From contig NZ_LGIT01000009.1 of NCBI RefSeq assembly GCF_001187865.1, positions 1,674,001 to 1,738,000 on the forward strand: a DNA stretch of 64,000 nucleotides. Reading direction: 5' to 3'. This document shows positions 25,412 to 34,132 of the stretch, one piece after another. The stretch's first letter is position 1; each line of letters starts with the position of its first letter. The notes under the pieces were generated by a model. It was not told where the DNA came from, did not search any database, and saw nothing but the letters and a program-made list of their open reading frames with translations. Both the position numbers and the translations under genes were made by a program. The stretch comes from Klebsiella sp. RIT-PI-d (lineage in GTDB: Bacteria > Pseudomonadota > Gammaproteobacteria > Enterobacterales > Enterobacteriaceae).

Positions 25412-26139
25412 GTAAAAAGTTCCTGTGTAATTTTTTCCTGATTTTAAGCCTTTTTCTGTTAAGTGGGTGCGACACAGAATTAGTGTCTAACCTGTCTGAA
25501 CGTCAGGCCAATGAAATTGTGGCATTACTCGAGCAAAACAACATCGACGCGCACAAAATTAAAGGTGAAAAAAACATTTTTTCGGTGCGTATTGATCAAA
25601 GCTATATGAGTGATTCTATTGAATTGCTTAATGCTTATGATTTGCCGTCAGCAGATCATGTTGAAATTGCCGACCAGTTTCCTGCGGACTCAATGGTTTC
25701 TACACCATTGGGTGAGAAAGTGCGACTCATTTCATCCATCGAACAGAGGCTTGGGCAGACCATACTGGAACTGGACAATGTTACCACTGCAAGGGTTCAT
25801 TTAGGCTATCCAATCAAGGGTGATTCGGACGAAAACTCGACGACGCCATCGGCGTCTGTGCTAATTATCTATAAAAATGCTATTAATGAGGCTGAGTATA
25901 TCGATAAAATTAAGCGATTGATTAAAAATAGCTTAAGCACAATTCAGTATGAGGACATTTCTGTTGTGATCTTTAAGAAAGGAGAAGTTATCAGGCCCAG
26001 CAAGCTTCACTCATCTATTTCAGCATGGGTATACCCCGTTGCAGGTCTTTTAATTATATTACTCTGTGCAGGTTCAGTTTCTTTTTACTTTTACAGAAGG
26101 AAAGCCAGCACCACAAAAGCAGACAGCAGCACTAAGTAA
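25408..26139 (+). CDS. prgK: Inner ring lipoprotein PrgK (SctJ)
   Basis: 243 residues. The signal and lipobox are LLSGC at about residue 20, followed by the YscJ/FliF-type ring-building motif (NLSERQANEIVALLEQNNID; STPLGEKVRLISSIEQRL). One C-terminal membrane helix lies near residues 207-226 (PVAGLLIILLCAGSVSFYFY). It forms the inner of the two inner-membrane rings with PrgH. The start overlaps prgJ. Confidence 0.94.
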   Translation: MSKKFLCNFFLILSLFLLSGCDTELVSNLSERQANEIVALLEQNNIDAHKIKGEKNIFSVRIDQSYMSDSIELLNAYDLPSADHVEIADQFPADSMVSTPLGEKVRLISSIEQRLGQTILELDNVTTARVHLGYPIKGDSDENSTTPSASVLIIYKNAINEAEYIDKIKRLIKNSLSTIQYEDISVVIFKKGEVIRPSKLHSSISAWVYPVAGLLIILLCAGSVSFYFYRRKASTTKADSSTK

Positions 26140-26157
26140 ACTTAATAAAGTATAAAA

Positions 26158-26179
26158 CTTGAGGGCTAACCCCCTCAAG
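26158..26179 (+). terminator. Hairpin between prgK and orgA
   Basis: A perfect 8-bp stem (CTTGAGGG / CCCTCAAG) with a 6-base loop lies between prgK and orgA. No strong U-run follows, so it may attenuate rather than end transcription, lowering orgA/orgB expression relative to needle and ring genes. Confidence 0.55.
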
Positions 26180-26219
26180 CTTTAGCTTTATTATAGTAAT
26201 ATCAGGGAAGGAACTTATT

Positions 26220-26786
26220 ATGCACTATTCTACCAAATTGATTGACATTCTCTATAATCCTGCTCGTTATTATGATCACAGCTGGCTTAGTCTTCCAGAT
26301 AAATTAACCGTCGATATTGATACACTACCTGCTTGTCTGGTTAACTACTTAATCCTTGTACAGCATTCAAACCTTTGCATTTTAAAAACGAATATAGAAA
26401 AAAACAAAGATATAGAGTTCTTTATCAATAATTGGCACAAAATAAAGCGCGCAGCCTATTTAATTGGTTTGAAGTTTTTTTCTGCCTCTCTTATTAATCA
26501 TCCTGTATATATGGCAGAATTAGATAACAGAGAGCGCCAGTTTCTTTGCTTGCCGCTTCCTTTATTAAATAAAAACGCCCCAGACAGTACAAGTCAACTC
26601 ACTGACTCTAACATCACCCAGGTCGGTGCATTGTATATCATTAGCGTAGCCAGGAAATTGTTACCTTCAGTGCTCTCTGAATATCTAAAACTCATATTTC
26701 CAGCCTCATTTAGCTATGAAAAAGCATCATCTATGGATTTCGAAAACTCTCTCTCTACTTTAAAATGGGCTTTTGATTATGCTTAA
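26220..26786 (+). CDS. orgA: Sorting platform adaptor OrgA/MxiK (SctK)
   Basis: 188 residues, close to OrgA (199). LIDILYNPARYYDHSWLSLP at the N-terminus is characteristic (OrgA and MxiK share a similar opening). It links the SpaO pods to the PrgH cytoplasmic domain. AAGGAAC precedes the ATG. The end overlaps orgB by 8 bases. Confidence 0.88.
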   Translation: MHYSTKLIDILYNPARYYDHSWLSLPDKLTVDIDTLPACLVNYLILVQHSNLCILKTNIEKNKDIEFFINNWHKIKRAAYLIGLKFFSASLINHPVYMAELDNRERQFLCLPLPLLNKNAPDSTSQLTDSNITQVGALYIISVARKLLPSVLSEYLKLIFPASFSYEKASSMDFENSLSTLKWAFDYA

Positions 26787-27477
26787 GACTTTAACACTTA
26801 AAAACATTCCAGGCATCAGCCAAAAAGTCATAATTAAGAAAGAAGACATAGTCCATTATAATACTATTAATAAAATTTATGACCATGCGAAAAATTTCGC
26901 TAAAAAAAGAATCAGCGCTGCTGAAAGCAGAGTTGATGATATCCATAACAACGCATGGATAGAAGGTTATGTTTCAGGTATGGCTTTCGCGATTCAGGAT
27001 TTGGCAAAATTCGTTAACGACAATGAGGCTCATAAAAATAATATTATCAATGATACACTGGAAATCGTGACCAACAGTCTGAGAGAATTTTTTGATCATG
27101 AAGAAACTCTATGCCAGCTACTGGCGGTATTAACTGAGCAATTGAATAAAGAAATCCAGGATAACCCCAGGGTAATGCTGACTGTGCCGGAAACACTTTA
27201 CCCTCATAGTCATAAAGTTAAAAAGATTTTTATTGATAATGGATTAGCTGCCGAGGTAAAACGCTCACCGCACCATGGCATCGTTGTTGAATATGGTAAA
27301 GAAATTTGGACTTTTGAAATAAGCAAAGTTACAGATAAACTTGCCCGTGCAGCGTTAGAAAAAGCATTGCTATCCGATCAACTTCAGAAACAGTGCGCCC
27401 TCTCCAGCCTGCAGGCACTACATAATATACGTGATACTTTAACCACCTATCTTGATGAGCTGCAGCAGCTGTCATAG
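26779..27477 (+). CDS. orgB: ATPase linker OrgB/MxiN (SctL)
   Basis: 232 residues from the ATG at 26779, which overlaps the end of orgA; an upstream TTG is less likely. The N-terminal basic helical region is followed by a long coiled coil with WIEGYVSGMAFAIQDLAKFV and a V-ATPase E/FliH-type C-terminal domain (HHGIVVEYGKEIWTFEISKV). It connects InvC to the SpaO pods. It is the last gene of the island before tmaR. Confidence 0.88.
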   Translation: MLKTLTLKNIPGISQKVIIKKEDIVHYNTINKIYDHAKNFAKKRISAAESRVDDIHNNAWIEGYVSGMAFAIQDLAKFVNDNEAHKNNIINDTLEIVTNSLREFFDHEETLCQLLAVLTEQLNKEIQDNPRVMLTVPETLYPHSHKVKKIFIDNGLAAEVKRSPHHGIVVEYGKEIWTFEISKVTDKLARAALEKALLSDQLQKQCALSSLQALHNIRDTLTTYLDELQQLS

Positions 27478-27532
27478 TTAACCTGCTGCCAGATTATATT
27501 AAGTGCTATGATAGAGCATAAGATGAGTCTGG

Positions 27533-27570
27533 TAAAAAACGCTCCGTATCCTCTTCAGATGCGGAGCGTC
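27533..27570 (-). terminator. Rho-independent terminator of tmaR
   Basis: A 12-bp stem (ACGCTCCGTATC / GATGCGGAGCGT, one G-U pair) with a 7-base loop is followed on the minus strand by six T. It ends tmaR and may also stop transcription from orgB. It marks the junction of the island with the core genome. Confidence 0.8.
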
Positions 27571-27603
27571 TGCCACAAAACTGTAGATGTTTATCTGCCT
27601 GCC

Positions 27604-27945
27604 TTACCCGGCGTCAGCATCATTGCCATGAACTTTTAGTTCACCCATCACTTTCAATTTTTTAGAAATTTCACGACGCTCTTTCGAGATTTCTGCATTT
27701 TTGATGATGTAATCATCAACGCGATCTTCATAGTCGCTTTTCATATTCGCGATGATGCCCTGAATCGCTTCTACGCTCATCCCGGGCTTGATGTAGTCAC
27801 CAAGATTGTCGAGCAGCAGTACGCGCTTCTGGTTATCACGGATCTTTTTCTCAACGTCCTGGATTTCACGCTGTAGTTTATTTTTACGACGGAACAGGCG
27901 AACAAACTCCAGAACATCCTGAAACGAAGGCTTGGTTGTTTCCAT
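27604..27945 (-). CDS. tmaR: Pole-localizer TmaR (YeeX)
   Basis: 113 residues, almost identical to E. coli YeeX through [20 protein letters not shown]; only the tail ([10 protein letters not shown]) differs. The protein is a coiled coil. In E. coli TmaR forms polar clusters and holds the PTS enzyme EI at the pole. This is the first core gene to the right of the type III island. Confidence 0.95.
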   Translation of the reverse strand: METTKPSFQDVLEFVRLFRRKNKLQREIQDVEKKIRDNQKRVLLLDNLGDYIKPGMSVEAIQGIIANMKSDYEDRVDDYIIKNAEISKERREISKKLKVMGELKVHGNDADAG

Positions 27946-28108
27946 TGCTATACCTCTGATAATTGAGATTCGGATTCGTTAATGCGACAGCCATAGGGTA
28001 AACACTACGTTTAGCCATCGCTGAAGACAATCATTTTAGTGTGCGTATCATAACTCTAAATGCAGCTGAATCGAAACACCAGCGCTTAAAACCCCTTGTT
28101 ACCGCAGT

Positions 28109-29167
28109 TTATTTGCGCAATGCCCGGCAAATCAAATGCGACAATAGCTCCAGTTGACGAGCCAGCTCCATACTTAGCCACACATATCCGTGCATGGGCG
28201 TCTCGGCCAGATTGTCGCCCCTGTACTCGTTTATTAACTGACGAAGTTCAGCCACAATTTCGTTTAATTTTTCGGTGTTGGCGAGGATCGGTTGCGGATT
28301 TCCTTCATACAGCGCATGGGCAATAGTCAGTAAGGTTTGCTGCGTCATTTGCTGCGTTTCGCGCAGCGTGCGGGCATTAAGCATCACGAAGTGACTGGCG
28401 CGGGAAGCCCAAAATGCATTGATCTGTAGTTCGAGAATACAGACCAGGTTGCGGTTGATGGTCTGAATGGCTTCAAAAACGGATTTTTGAATATGAGTTT
28501 CTTTACTGGCTGGTGTTATCAGCCCGCGCATTTTAATCACATCATTAAGCACTTTCTGCTGATGCTTTTCAATGCGCGGACGTTCGACCAGATTTGGGGA
28601 AAAACCTGCCTGATAAAGTCGGTTAAACGTGGTGACGTAGTTCGCCATTTGAATACGCCAGTGTAAAAAAGCACGCTGAGGCCAGATGCCGGTAAAGAGC
28701 ATGGCCAATAAGGATCCAAAAATAACATCACCGCTTCGCCATAGTGCAGTATGCATATCACCGGCTGGCGAGCCGACGACCACGGCAAGAGTGATACCGA
28801 TCAGCAATGCCTGATAGGGCCGTTTGCCAAGCGTCAGCCAGGCGCATAAAAACATGGCTGCCGCACACCATACCAGCATTATTGGCAGCGAGTAGCGTTC
28901 AAGCTGAAGCGCCCCCAGACCCAGTACCGACCCGAGGATGGTTCCACCTATACGCTCCAGAGCACGTGGAACAACGTTTCCCCAAAATGAAATAGGCCCC
29001 ATGATCACCACCAGAGTGATCAGCGGCCACGTTCCTTCAGGAATATTAAGCAACCTGACTAGCAGGAAAGTAAGAATAAACGCCAGCGCGACGCGGATAC
29101 CGTGCACTACCCGATAGTGACGGTATAAACGGATCTCAAATGGACTCAGGGACTTATCAGCGCGCAA
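28109..29167 (-). CDS. yeeA: FUSC-family inner membrane protein YeeA
   Basis: 352 residues, as in E. coli (352). About six membrane helices lie in the N-terminal half (IRVALAFILTFLLVRLL; PLITLVVIMGPISFWGNVVP), and a soluble helical domain follows. FUSC proteins include aromatic acid and toxic-compound exporters; the YeeA substrate is unknown. It lies in the conserved yeeX-yeeA-sbmC order. Confidence 0.92.
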   Translation of the reverse strand: MRADKSLSPFEIRLYRHYRVVHGIRVALAFILTFLLVRLLNIPEGTWPLITLVVIMGPISFWGNVVPRALERIGGTILGSVLGLGALQLERYSLPIMLVWCAAAMFLCAWLTLGKRPYQALLIGITLAVVVGSPAGDMHTALWRSGDVIFGSLLAMLFTGIWPQRAFLHWRIQMANYVTTFNRLYQAGFSPNLVERPRIEKHQQKVLNDVIKMRGLITPASKETHIQKSVFEAIQTINRNLVCILELQINAFWASRASHFVMLNARTLRETQQMTQQTLLTIAHALYEGNPQPILANTEKLNEIVAELRQLINEYRGDNLAETPMHGYVWLSMELARQLELLSHLICRALRK

Positions 29168-29188
29168 AACCGCTCTCCGACCACATAT

Positions 29189-29704
29189 TCAAAAACGCGA
29201 TTGTACCGTTTTTTTGCCGCCACCAGCACCCTCTGCGTGCGAATTCTCAAGGGGTATATACATATCGATATCCCAGTAGCCGTCAGTGTTGCCGTCATTA
29301 CGATAAATTTCAAAACAGGGACGCGGCGCAATCTGGCGATGGTTATCCTGAAGCAGGCATTCAAAAAACTGACGCCACGGTGTTTCAAAATCGTGCTGCT
29401 CAACGCGCGCACTGGCAATAGCATATTCGCCCCCCTCAATTTCAGTGAGGATCACTCCGCTACTGTTTGGTGAAACAATAAAATCGTCCCCGACACTGAC
29501 AACAGTTGCACAACGTAATTTTTCCTCTGGCGTGTTATCAGGATTATCATAATAAACGGCCAGCCACTCTTGCGGCTGCACATGTTGCGTATTAACCCAT
29601 AGCATCAGTTGTTCAAACCCTTGCCTGACCGTTTTCTCCCATGGTCCTACAAGGTGAAAGCCAGCAATTTTTCGTTTCTCTGTCTGCGCAATGTGATAAT
29701 CCAT
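29189..29704 (-). CDS. sbmC: DNA gyrase inhibitor SbmC (GyrI)
   Basis: 171 residues from the ATG at 29704, where the E. coli protein begins; the frame upstream has no homology. [20 protein letters not shown] and [20 protein letters not shown] are GyrI-like signatures, and the C-terminal WDIDMYIPL closes the fold. It is about 14 residues longer than E. coli SbmC, with a Gly/Lys-rich tail. It binds gyrase and protects against microcin B17 and quinolones; in E. coli it is LexA-controlled. I did not find an obvious LexA box by eye. Confidence 0.92.
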   Translation of the reverse strand: MDYHIAQTEKRKIAGFHLVGPWEKTVRQGFEQLMLWVNTQHVQPQEWLAVYYDNPDNTPEEKLRCATVVSVGDDFIVSPNSSGVILTEIEGGEYAIASARVEQHDFETPWRQFFECLLQDNHRQIAPRPCFEIYRNDGNTDGYWDIDMYIPLENSHAEGAGGGKKTVQSRF

Positions 29705-29772
29705 AGTGTCTCCCGCACAATAAATAGGTAGAAGCCGAAGAAACAAGTATGTCTGCTGAATAGCCGGGATGC

Positions 29773-29796
29773 AAAAAACGCCTCTCATCAGAGGCG
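29773..29796 (-). terminator. Terminator of dacD
   Basis: A 7-bp stem (CGCCTCT / AGAGGCG) with a 4-base loop is followed by six T on the minus strand, just after the dacD stop. Confidence 0.75.
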
Positions 29797-29803
29797 CTTC
29801 TGG

Positions 29804-30976
29804 TCAGGACTTATGGTGAAAGTAATCACTCATGCGGGAGAAAAGCCCCCCCTTATTAACGCTTTCAAGCGTCGTTAGCGGCATTCTGGCAACGACTTTA
29901 TCCCGATCATAAAGCTCGATTTCGCCGATACGTTGATGGGCTGCAATTGGCGCATCCAGCTCTTTACCATTCAGAACATAGCGCGCTTTGATGTGCGCAA
30001 TCTCTGTTTTTGGCAGCGCCATCCAGAAATCGCGGTCCGGCCCAACGGCGATATTTTCTTTATCACCAAACCAGATCCGCTCGTGCCCGATCGATTTTCC
30101 CTGCGTCAGGATCTGTACGGTGGCGTAATTTTGTTGCCCCCAGACAATTAACTTACGCGCCTCAGCCTCACGACTTTTGGGGCTGTCAGCGCCCATAACA
30201 ACGCTAATCAGACGCTGGTCACCTTCTACCGCAGAGGCGATGATGTTGAATCCGGCACCCGACGTATGCCCGGTTTTCAGACCATCTATTTTGAGCGTTT
30301 TATCCCACAGCAGCCCATTACGATTCTGCTGCGTGATCCCATTCCAGGTCAGGCTTTTCTCACTGTACATGTGATAAAAATCGGGCTCGCCGTGAATAAT
30401 GGCCCGGGAAAGCACCGCCAGATCGTAAGCGGAGCTGTGCTGCCCCGGCGCATCAAGACCGTGAACCGTTTCAAAATGGGTATCGCGCAAGTTAAGTTTT
30501 TGAACATAGCTGTTCATCAGTGCCACGAACTGCGGCTGTCCCCCGGCCACATAATCGGCCAGCGCTACGCAGGCATCATTGCCGGAATCAACAATCATCC
30601 CGCGGCTCAAATCATGTACTGTCAGGCGATCGCCAGGTTTCAGAAACATCAGTGACGAGCCGTTAAACACCGGATTTCCCTTCGCCCACGCATCTTTGCC
30701 GACGGTCACCACGTCGTCTGCACTGATGCGGTGGCTATCAATAGCGCGGTCAACCACATAGCCAGTCATCAGTTTAGTCAGGCTGGCAGGGTTGCGCTGC
30801 TGGTGTTCGTTCCCGGCAGCCAGCACCTGGCCGGTGGTATAATCCATCAGTACCCACGATCCTGCCTGAATAGCCGGCGGCTGTAGCGGTACAGCAAAAG
30901 CGTCGGCAGCAAGCGCCGAAGAAATACCCGAAGCGAGTAAAGAAACAGCAATAAAAAGACGGCGTTTCAACAGCAT
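29804..30976 (-). CDS. dacD: D-alanyl-D-alanine carboxypeptidase DacD (PBP6b)
   Basis: 390 residues against 388 in E. coli. The Sec signal ends near ALAADAF. The active-site Ser-Lys pair is in NPASLTKLMTGY (SxxK), with SGN at IVDSGNDACVALA and KTG at DGLKTGHTSGAGFN. The C-terminal beta domain and the amphipathic anchor helix (FSRMSDYFHHKS) are present. It trims peptidoglycan pentapeptides in the periplasm. It is divergent from sbcB. Confidence 0.95.
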   Translation of the reverse strand: MLLKRRLFIAVSLLASGISSALAADAFAVPLQPPAIQAGSWVLMDYTTGQVLAAGNEHQQRNPASLTKLMTGYVVDRAIDSHRISADDVVTVGKDAWAKGNPVFNGSSLMFLKPGDRLTVHDLSRGMIVDSGNDACVALADYVAGGQPQFVALMNSYVQKLNLRDTHFETVHGLDAPGQHSSAYDLAVLSRAIIHGEPDFYHMYSEKSLTWNGITQQNRNGLLWDKTLKIDGLKTGHTSGAGFNIIASAVEGDQRLISVVMGADSPKSREAEARKLIVWGQQNYATVQILTQGKSIGHERIWFGDKENIAVGPDRDFWMALPKTEIAHIKARYVLNGKELDAPIAAHQRIGEIELYDRDKVVARMPLTTLESVNKGGLFSRMSDYFHHKS

Positions 30977-31160
30977 ATCCTCATTCTATAATTCGCCGTC
31001 CTTTGTACGGGAGATCCTGATAGCTTGCCCGGTTAAAGTGCAAGAAAATATGACATACATCAATAACAGAAAGCCGATACTGGCGCTTACGGTGTCTGAC
31101 TAAATCGTTTACCATACCAATGAACATCCTTCGCAGCCTCATCACGGATTAACCATAGCC

Positions 31161-32585
31161 ATGCAAGACACGCCGCTTCAGCCAGGATTTTTATTTCACG
31201 ACTATGAAACGTTTGGTACCCATCCGGCACTGGACAGACCCGCACAGTTTGCCGCCATTCGTACCGATGTCGATTTTACGGTGACTGGCGAGCCTGAGGT
31301 ATTCTACTGCAAGCCGGCGGATGATTATCTTCCGCAGCCTGAAGCGGTAATGATCACCGGCATTACGCCGCAGGAGGCACTGGCGAAAGGCGATAATGAA
31401 GCCACATTCGCTCGCCGCATTCATGATCTGTTTACCGTGCCGAAAACGTGTATCGTCGGCTATAACAACGTGCGTTTTGATGACGAGGTCACGCGTAACA
31501 TTTTTTACCGTAATTTTTACGATCCCTATGCCTGGAGCTGGCAGCACGATAACTCACGCTGGGATCTGCTGGATGTGATGCGCGCCTGCTATGCTCTGCG
31601 TCCTGAAGGCATTAACTGGCCCGAAAATGAAGAGGGTCTGCCGAGCTTTCGGCTGGAACATCTGACTAAAGCCAATGGCATTGAGCACAGTAATGCGCAT
31701 GATGCGATGGCCGATGTGTATGCGACTATCGCCATGGCAAAGCTGGTTAAAGATAAGCAGCCGCGACTGTTTGAATATCTTTATGCATATCGCGGTAAAA
31801 ATAAGCTGATGACGCTGATTGACGTTCCGCAAATGAAACCGCTGGTGCATGTCTCCGGCATGTTTGGTGCCTGGCGGGGGAATACCAGCTGGGTCGCGCC
31901 GCTGGCATGGCATCCGGACAACCGTAATGCGGTCATTATGGTCGATCTCGCGGAAGATGTATCTGTACTGCTCGATTTAGATGCCGACGCACTGCGCGAT
32001 CGCTTGTATACCGCAAAAGCGGAGTTGGGCGAGGCATTACCGGTACCCGTCAAGCTGGTGCACCTTAATAAATGCCCGGTGCTGGCTCAGGCGAATACGC
32101 TGCGTCCGGAAGATGCCGATCGGCTGGGGATTAACCGCCAGCGTTGCCTCGATAACCTGAAAATCCTGCGGGAAAATCCCCTCGTGCGCGAGAAAGTGGT
32201 GGCTATTTTTGCTGATGCCGAGCCGTTTGTCCCCTCAGAAAATGTCGATGCACAGCTCTATAATGGCTTTTTCAGCGATGCGGATCGTGCAGCGATGAAG
32301 ATTGTGCTGGAAACTGAACCACGCAATTTGCCCGCGCTGGATATTACTTTCGCCGATAAGCGTATTGAGCGTCTGCTGTTTAACTATCGGGCGCGCAATT
32401 TTCCGGGCACCCTTGACGAGATGGAGCAGCAACGCTGGCTACAGCATCGACAAAACATCTTTACGCCTGAGTTTTTGCAGACCTGGGCGCAGGAGCTGGA
32501 AAGATTGTGGGGGCAGTACGAAGGAAACAGCGAGAAACAGGCGCTTATTAAGGCATTGTACCAGTATGCACAGGAGACGGTATGA
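31161..32585 (+). CDS. sbcB: Exonuclease I (SbcB)
   Basis: 474 residues against 475 in E. coli. The DnaQ-type exonuclease motifs are intact: DYETFG (ExoI), IVGYNNVRFDDEV (ExoII) and HDAMADVYAT (ExoIII). The C-terminal SH3-like and helical domains follow. It degrades single-stranded DNA 3' to 5' and is the suppressor of recBC. It is divergent from dacD across a 184-bp promoter region. Confidence 0.96.
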   Translation: MQDTPLQPGFLFHDYETFGTHPALDRPAQFAAIRTDVDFTVTGEPEVFYCKPADDYLPQPEAVMITGITPQEALAKGDNEATFARRIHDLFTVPKTCIVGYNNVRFDDEVTRNIFYRNFYDPYAWSWQHDNSRWDLLDVMRACYALRPEGINWPENEEGLPSFRLEHLTKANGIEHSNAHDAMADVYATIAMAKLVKDKQPRLFEYLYAYRGKNKLMTLIDVPQMKPLVHVSGMFGAWRGNTSWVAPLAWHPDNRNAVIMVDLAEDVSVLLDLDADALRDRLYTAKAELGEALPVPVKLVHLNKCPVLAQANTLRPEDADRLGINRQRCLDNLKILRENPLVREKVVAIFADAEPFVPSENVDAQLYNGFFSDADRAAMKIVLETEPRNLPALDITFADKRIERLLFNYRARNFPGTLDEMEQQRWLQHRQNIFTPEFLQTWAQELERLWGQYEGNSEKQALIKALYQYAQETV

Positions 32586-32597
32586 GTCCGTCTCCTG
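32571..32597. terminator. Hairpin over the sbcB stop codon
   Basis: A perfect 10-bp inverted repeat (CAGGAGACGG / CCGTCTCCTG) with a 7-base loop includes the sbcB TGA and lies 13 bp from the converging tsuB stop. It is probably a shared terminator although there is no long T-run. Confidence 0.55.
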
Positions 32598-32609
32598 CAG
32601 GCGTCACAC

Positions 32610-32837
32610 TCAGGCTTTCTTAACGGTAATAGACCAGGCAGCATCGCCCACCTGCTGATAGTCGGTGATGCTGTGCCCCTCTTCCGCAGCCCACTGCGGA
32701 ATGGCCTCTGTCGCCTGGGTGCAGTCAAAATCAATAACTAGTTCATCACCGCTGTGCATCTGCGCCAATGCGGCTTTTGCTTCGATAAGCGGGAACGGAC
32801 AAACCTGGGTTACGACGTCCAGTTTTTTAATAGCCAT
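32610..32837 (-). CDS. tsuB: TsuB (YeeD), TusA-like sulfur carrier
   Basis: 75 residues from the ATG at 32837 (GGAG site), exactly the E. coli length. The TusA-type CPxP motif is in VVTQVCPFPLIEAKAAL. It receives sulfur from thiosulfate imported by TsuA. It is translated with tsuA, 19 bases downstream. Confidence 0.94.
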   Translation of the reverse strand: MAIKKLDVVTQVCPFPLIEAKAALAQMHSGDELVIDFDCTQATEAIPQWAAEEGHSITDYQQVGDAAWSITVKKA

Positions 32838-32856
32838 ATTTACTCCAGTCAATCAG

Positions 32857-33912
32857 TTAGGCTACCGCAGCAGCGGGATCCGCTTTACGCTGCGGGCGAA
32901 TATACAGGAACCAGGATGCGGTCCAGACGCCAAGGATCATAAAGACCAGGCCAATCCATCCCTGCCATGTCATCATGGCGGTCATCACCAGGCCGTTACC
33001 AATAGAACAGCCGCCCGCGATGCTGGCACCAAAGCCCATCAGTACACCACCGGATGCACTGCGCAGCGTCGTGCTAACGTCTGCCGCACGCACGCGAAAC
33101 TCGCGACTGGCTTTGGCCGCAATAAATGAGCCAACAAAAATACCCAGCACCAGAAAGACTCCCCAGTTGAGATATTTACTGTCGCCACCTACCAGATACT
33201 GCAAAATATTGGCCGTTGGCGAAGTGATACCTAAGCCAAACATACGGCCGGTGGCTTCACTCATTGGCCACGCCAGCAGGGCAATCAGCCCGATGAGCGT
33301 CGCGGTAACAAACGGATGCCAGCGTTTTTCGAACAATAAATGTGCCAGACCGCTGCGGCGCGGTGGCAGCGTGGCGACTCTGAGCTTCGGTTTACGCAGT
33401 TCTTTGAGAACCAGCCATGCGGTCACCACCAGCAGAAGGGCAATCAATGGCCAGACGGAAAAATTGAACGTCTCAGCAATAGCGTTATGTTCTGTACTGT
33501 AGCTTTTGAGAAATTGATTCAGTCCGGCAGCGTGCGGAGAACGCATTACTGCACTCATCACCATATAGGTGACCAGCGCAATCCAGCTGCCGATAAGCCC
33601 TTCCCCCGCCCGATACCATGTGCCCGTCGCGCAGCCGCCGGCATAGACAATCCCGAGGCCGAATACAAACCCTCCGACAACAGTACCAAGCCAGGGGAAC
33701 GTCCCGGCATCATAGTGCACGATGCCCATCTCAATAAGTGCGAAAACGCCAACGCTCTGAATACAGATGGCAATCAGTAACGCGTAGAACATACGGTTGT
33801 TTTTGGCGATATACATATCGCGAAAGCCGCCTGTCAGGCAAAAACGTCCGCGCTGCATGACGAATCCCAGTAGCGCACCACAAATCAGGCCGCTTAACAT
33901 CATCTGAAACAT
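32857..33912 (-). CDS. tsuA: Thiosulfate transporter TsuA (YeeE)
   Basis: 351 residues against 352 in E. coli, with about nine or more membrane helices. The cysteine-containing gates QRGRFCLTGGFRD, VYAGGCATGTWYRAGEG and ASIAGGCSIGNG carry the three cysteines that relay thiosulfate. It works with TsuB to feed cysteine synthesis. The gene pair is downstream of plaP in the same direction. Confidence 0.94.
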   Translation of the reverse strand: MFQMMLSGLICGALLGFVMQRGRFCLTGGFRDMYIAKNNRMFYALLIAICIQSVGVFALIEMGIVHYDAGTFPWLGTVVGGFVFGLGIVYAGGCATGTWYRAGEGLIGSWIALVTYMVMSAVMRSPHAAGLNQFLKSYSTEHNAIAETFNFSVWPLIALLLVVTAWLVLKELRKPKLRVATLPPRRSGLAHLLFEKRWHPFVTATLIGLIALLAWPMSEATGRMFGLGITSPTANILQYLVGGDSKYLNWGVFLVLGIFVGSFIAAKASREFRVRAADVSTTLRSASGGVLMGFGASIAGGCSIGNGLVMTAMMTWQGWIGLVFMILGVWTASWFLYIRPQRKADPAAAVA

Positions 33913-34021
33913 AAAAACATTATCCGGAAAATATCAGTGGGCAAATTATTCCTGACTCGTCCGGCACAAACCAATAACCAAACTCTCTAATACATAATCA
34001 TGAGTTATAACGCATAAAAAA

Positions 34022-34048
34022 AACCGGAGAACAACGTCTCCGGTTTTT
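34022..34048. terminator. Bidirectional terminator downstream of plaP
   Basis: A 9-bp stem (AACCGGAGA / TCTCCGGTT) with a 6-base loop is flanked by A8 on one side and T5 on the other. It lies between the plaP stop and the tsuA start, so on the minus strand it ends plaP. Confidence 0.8.
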
Positions 34049-34132
34049 CAGAAATTATGCCGTGTTACCCGGCACTGGCAGACACTCAATAAACGTCTGT
34101 TACTTACCGGCCAACGCCTGGCCGGTACGCCA

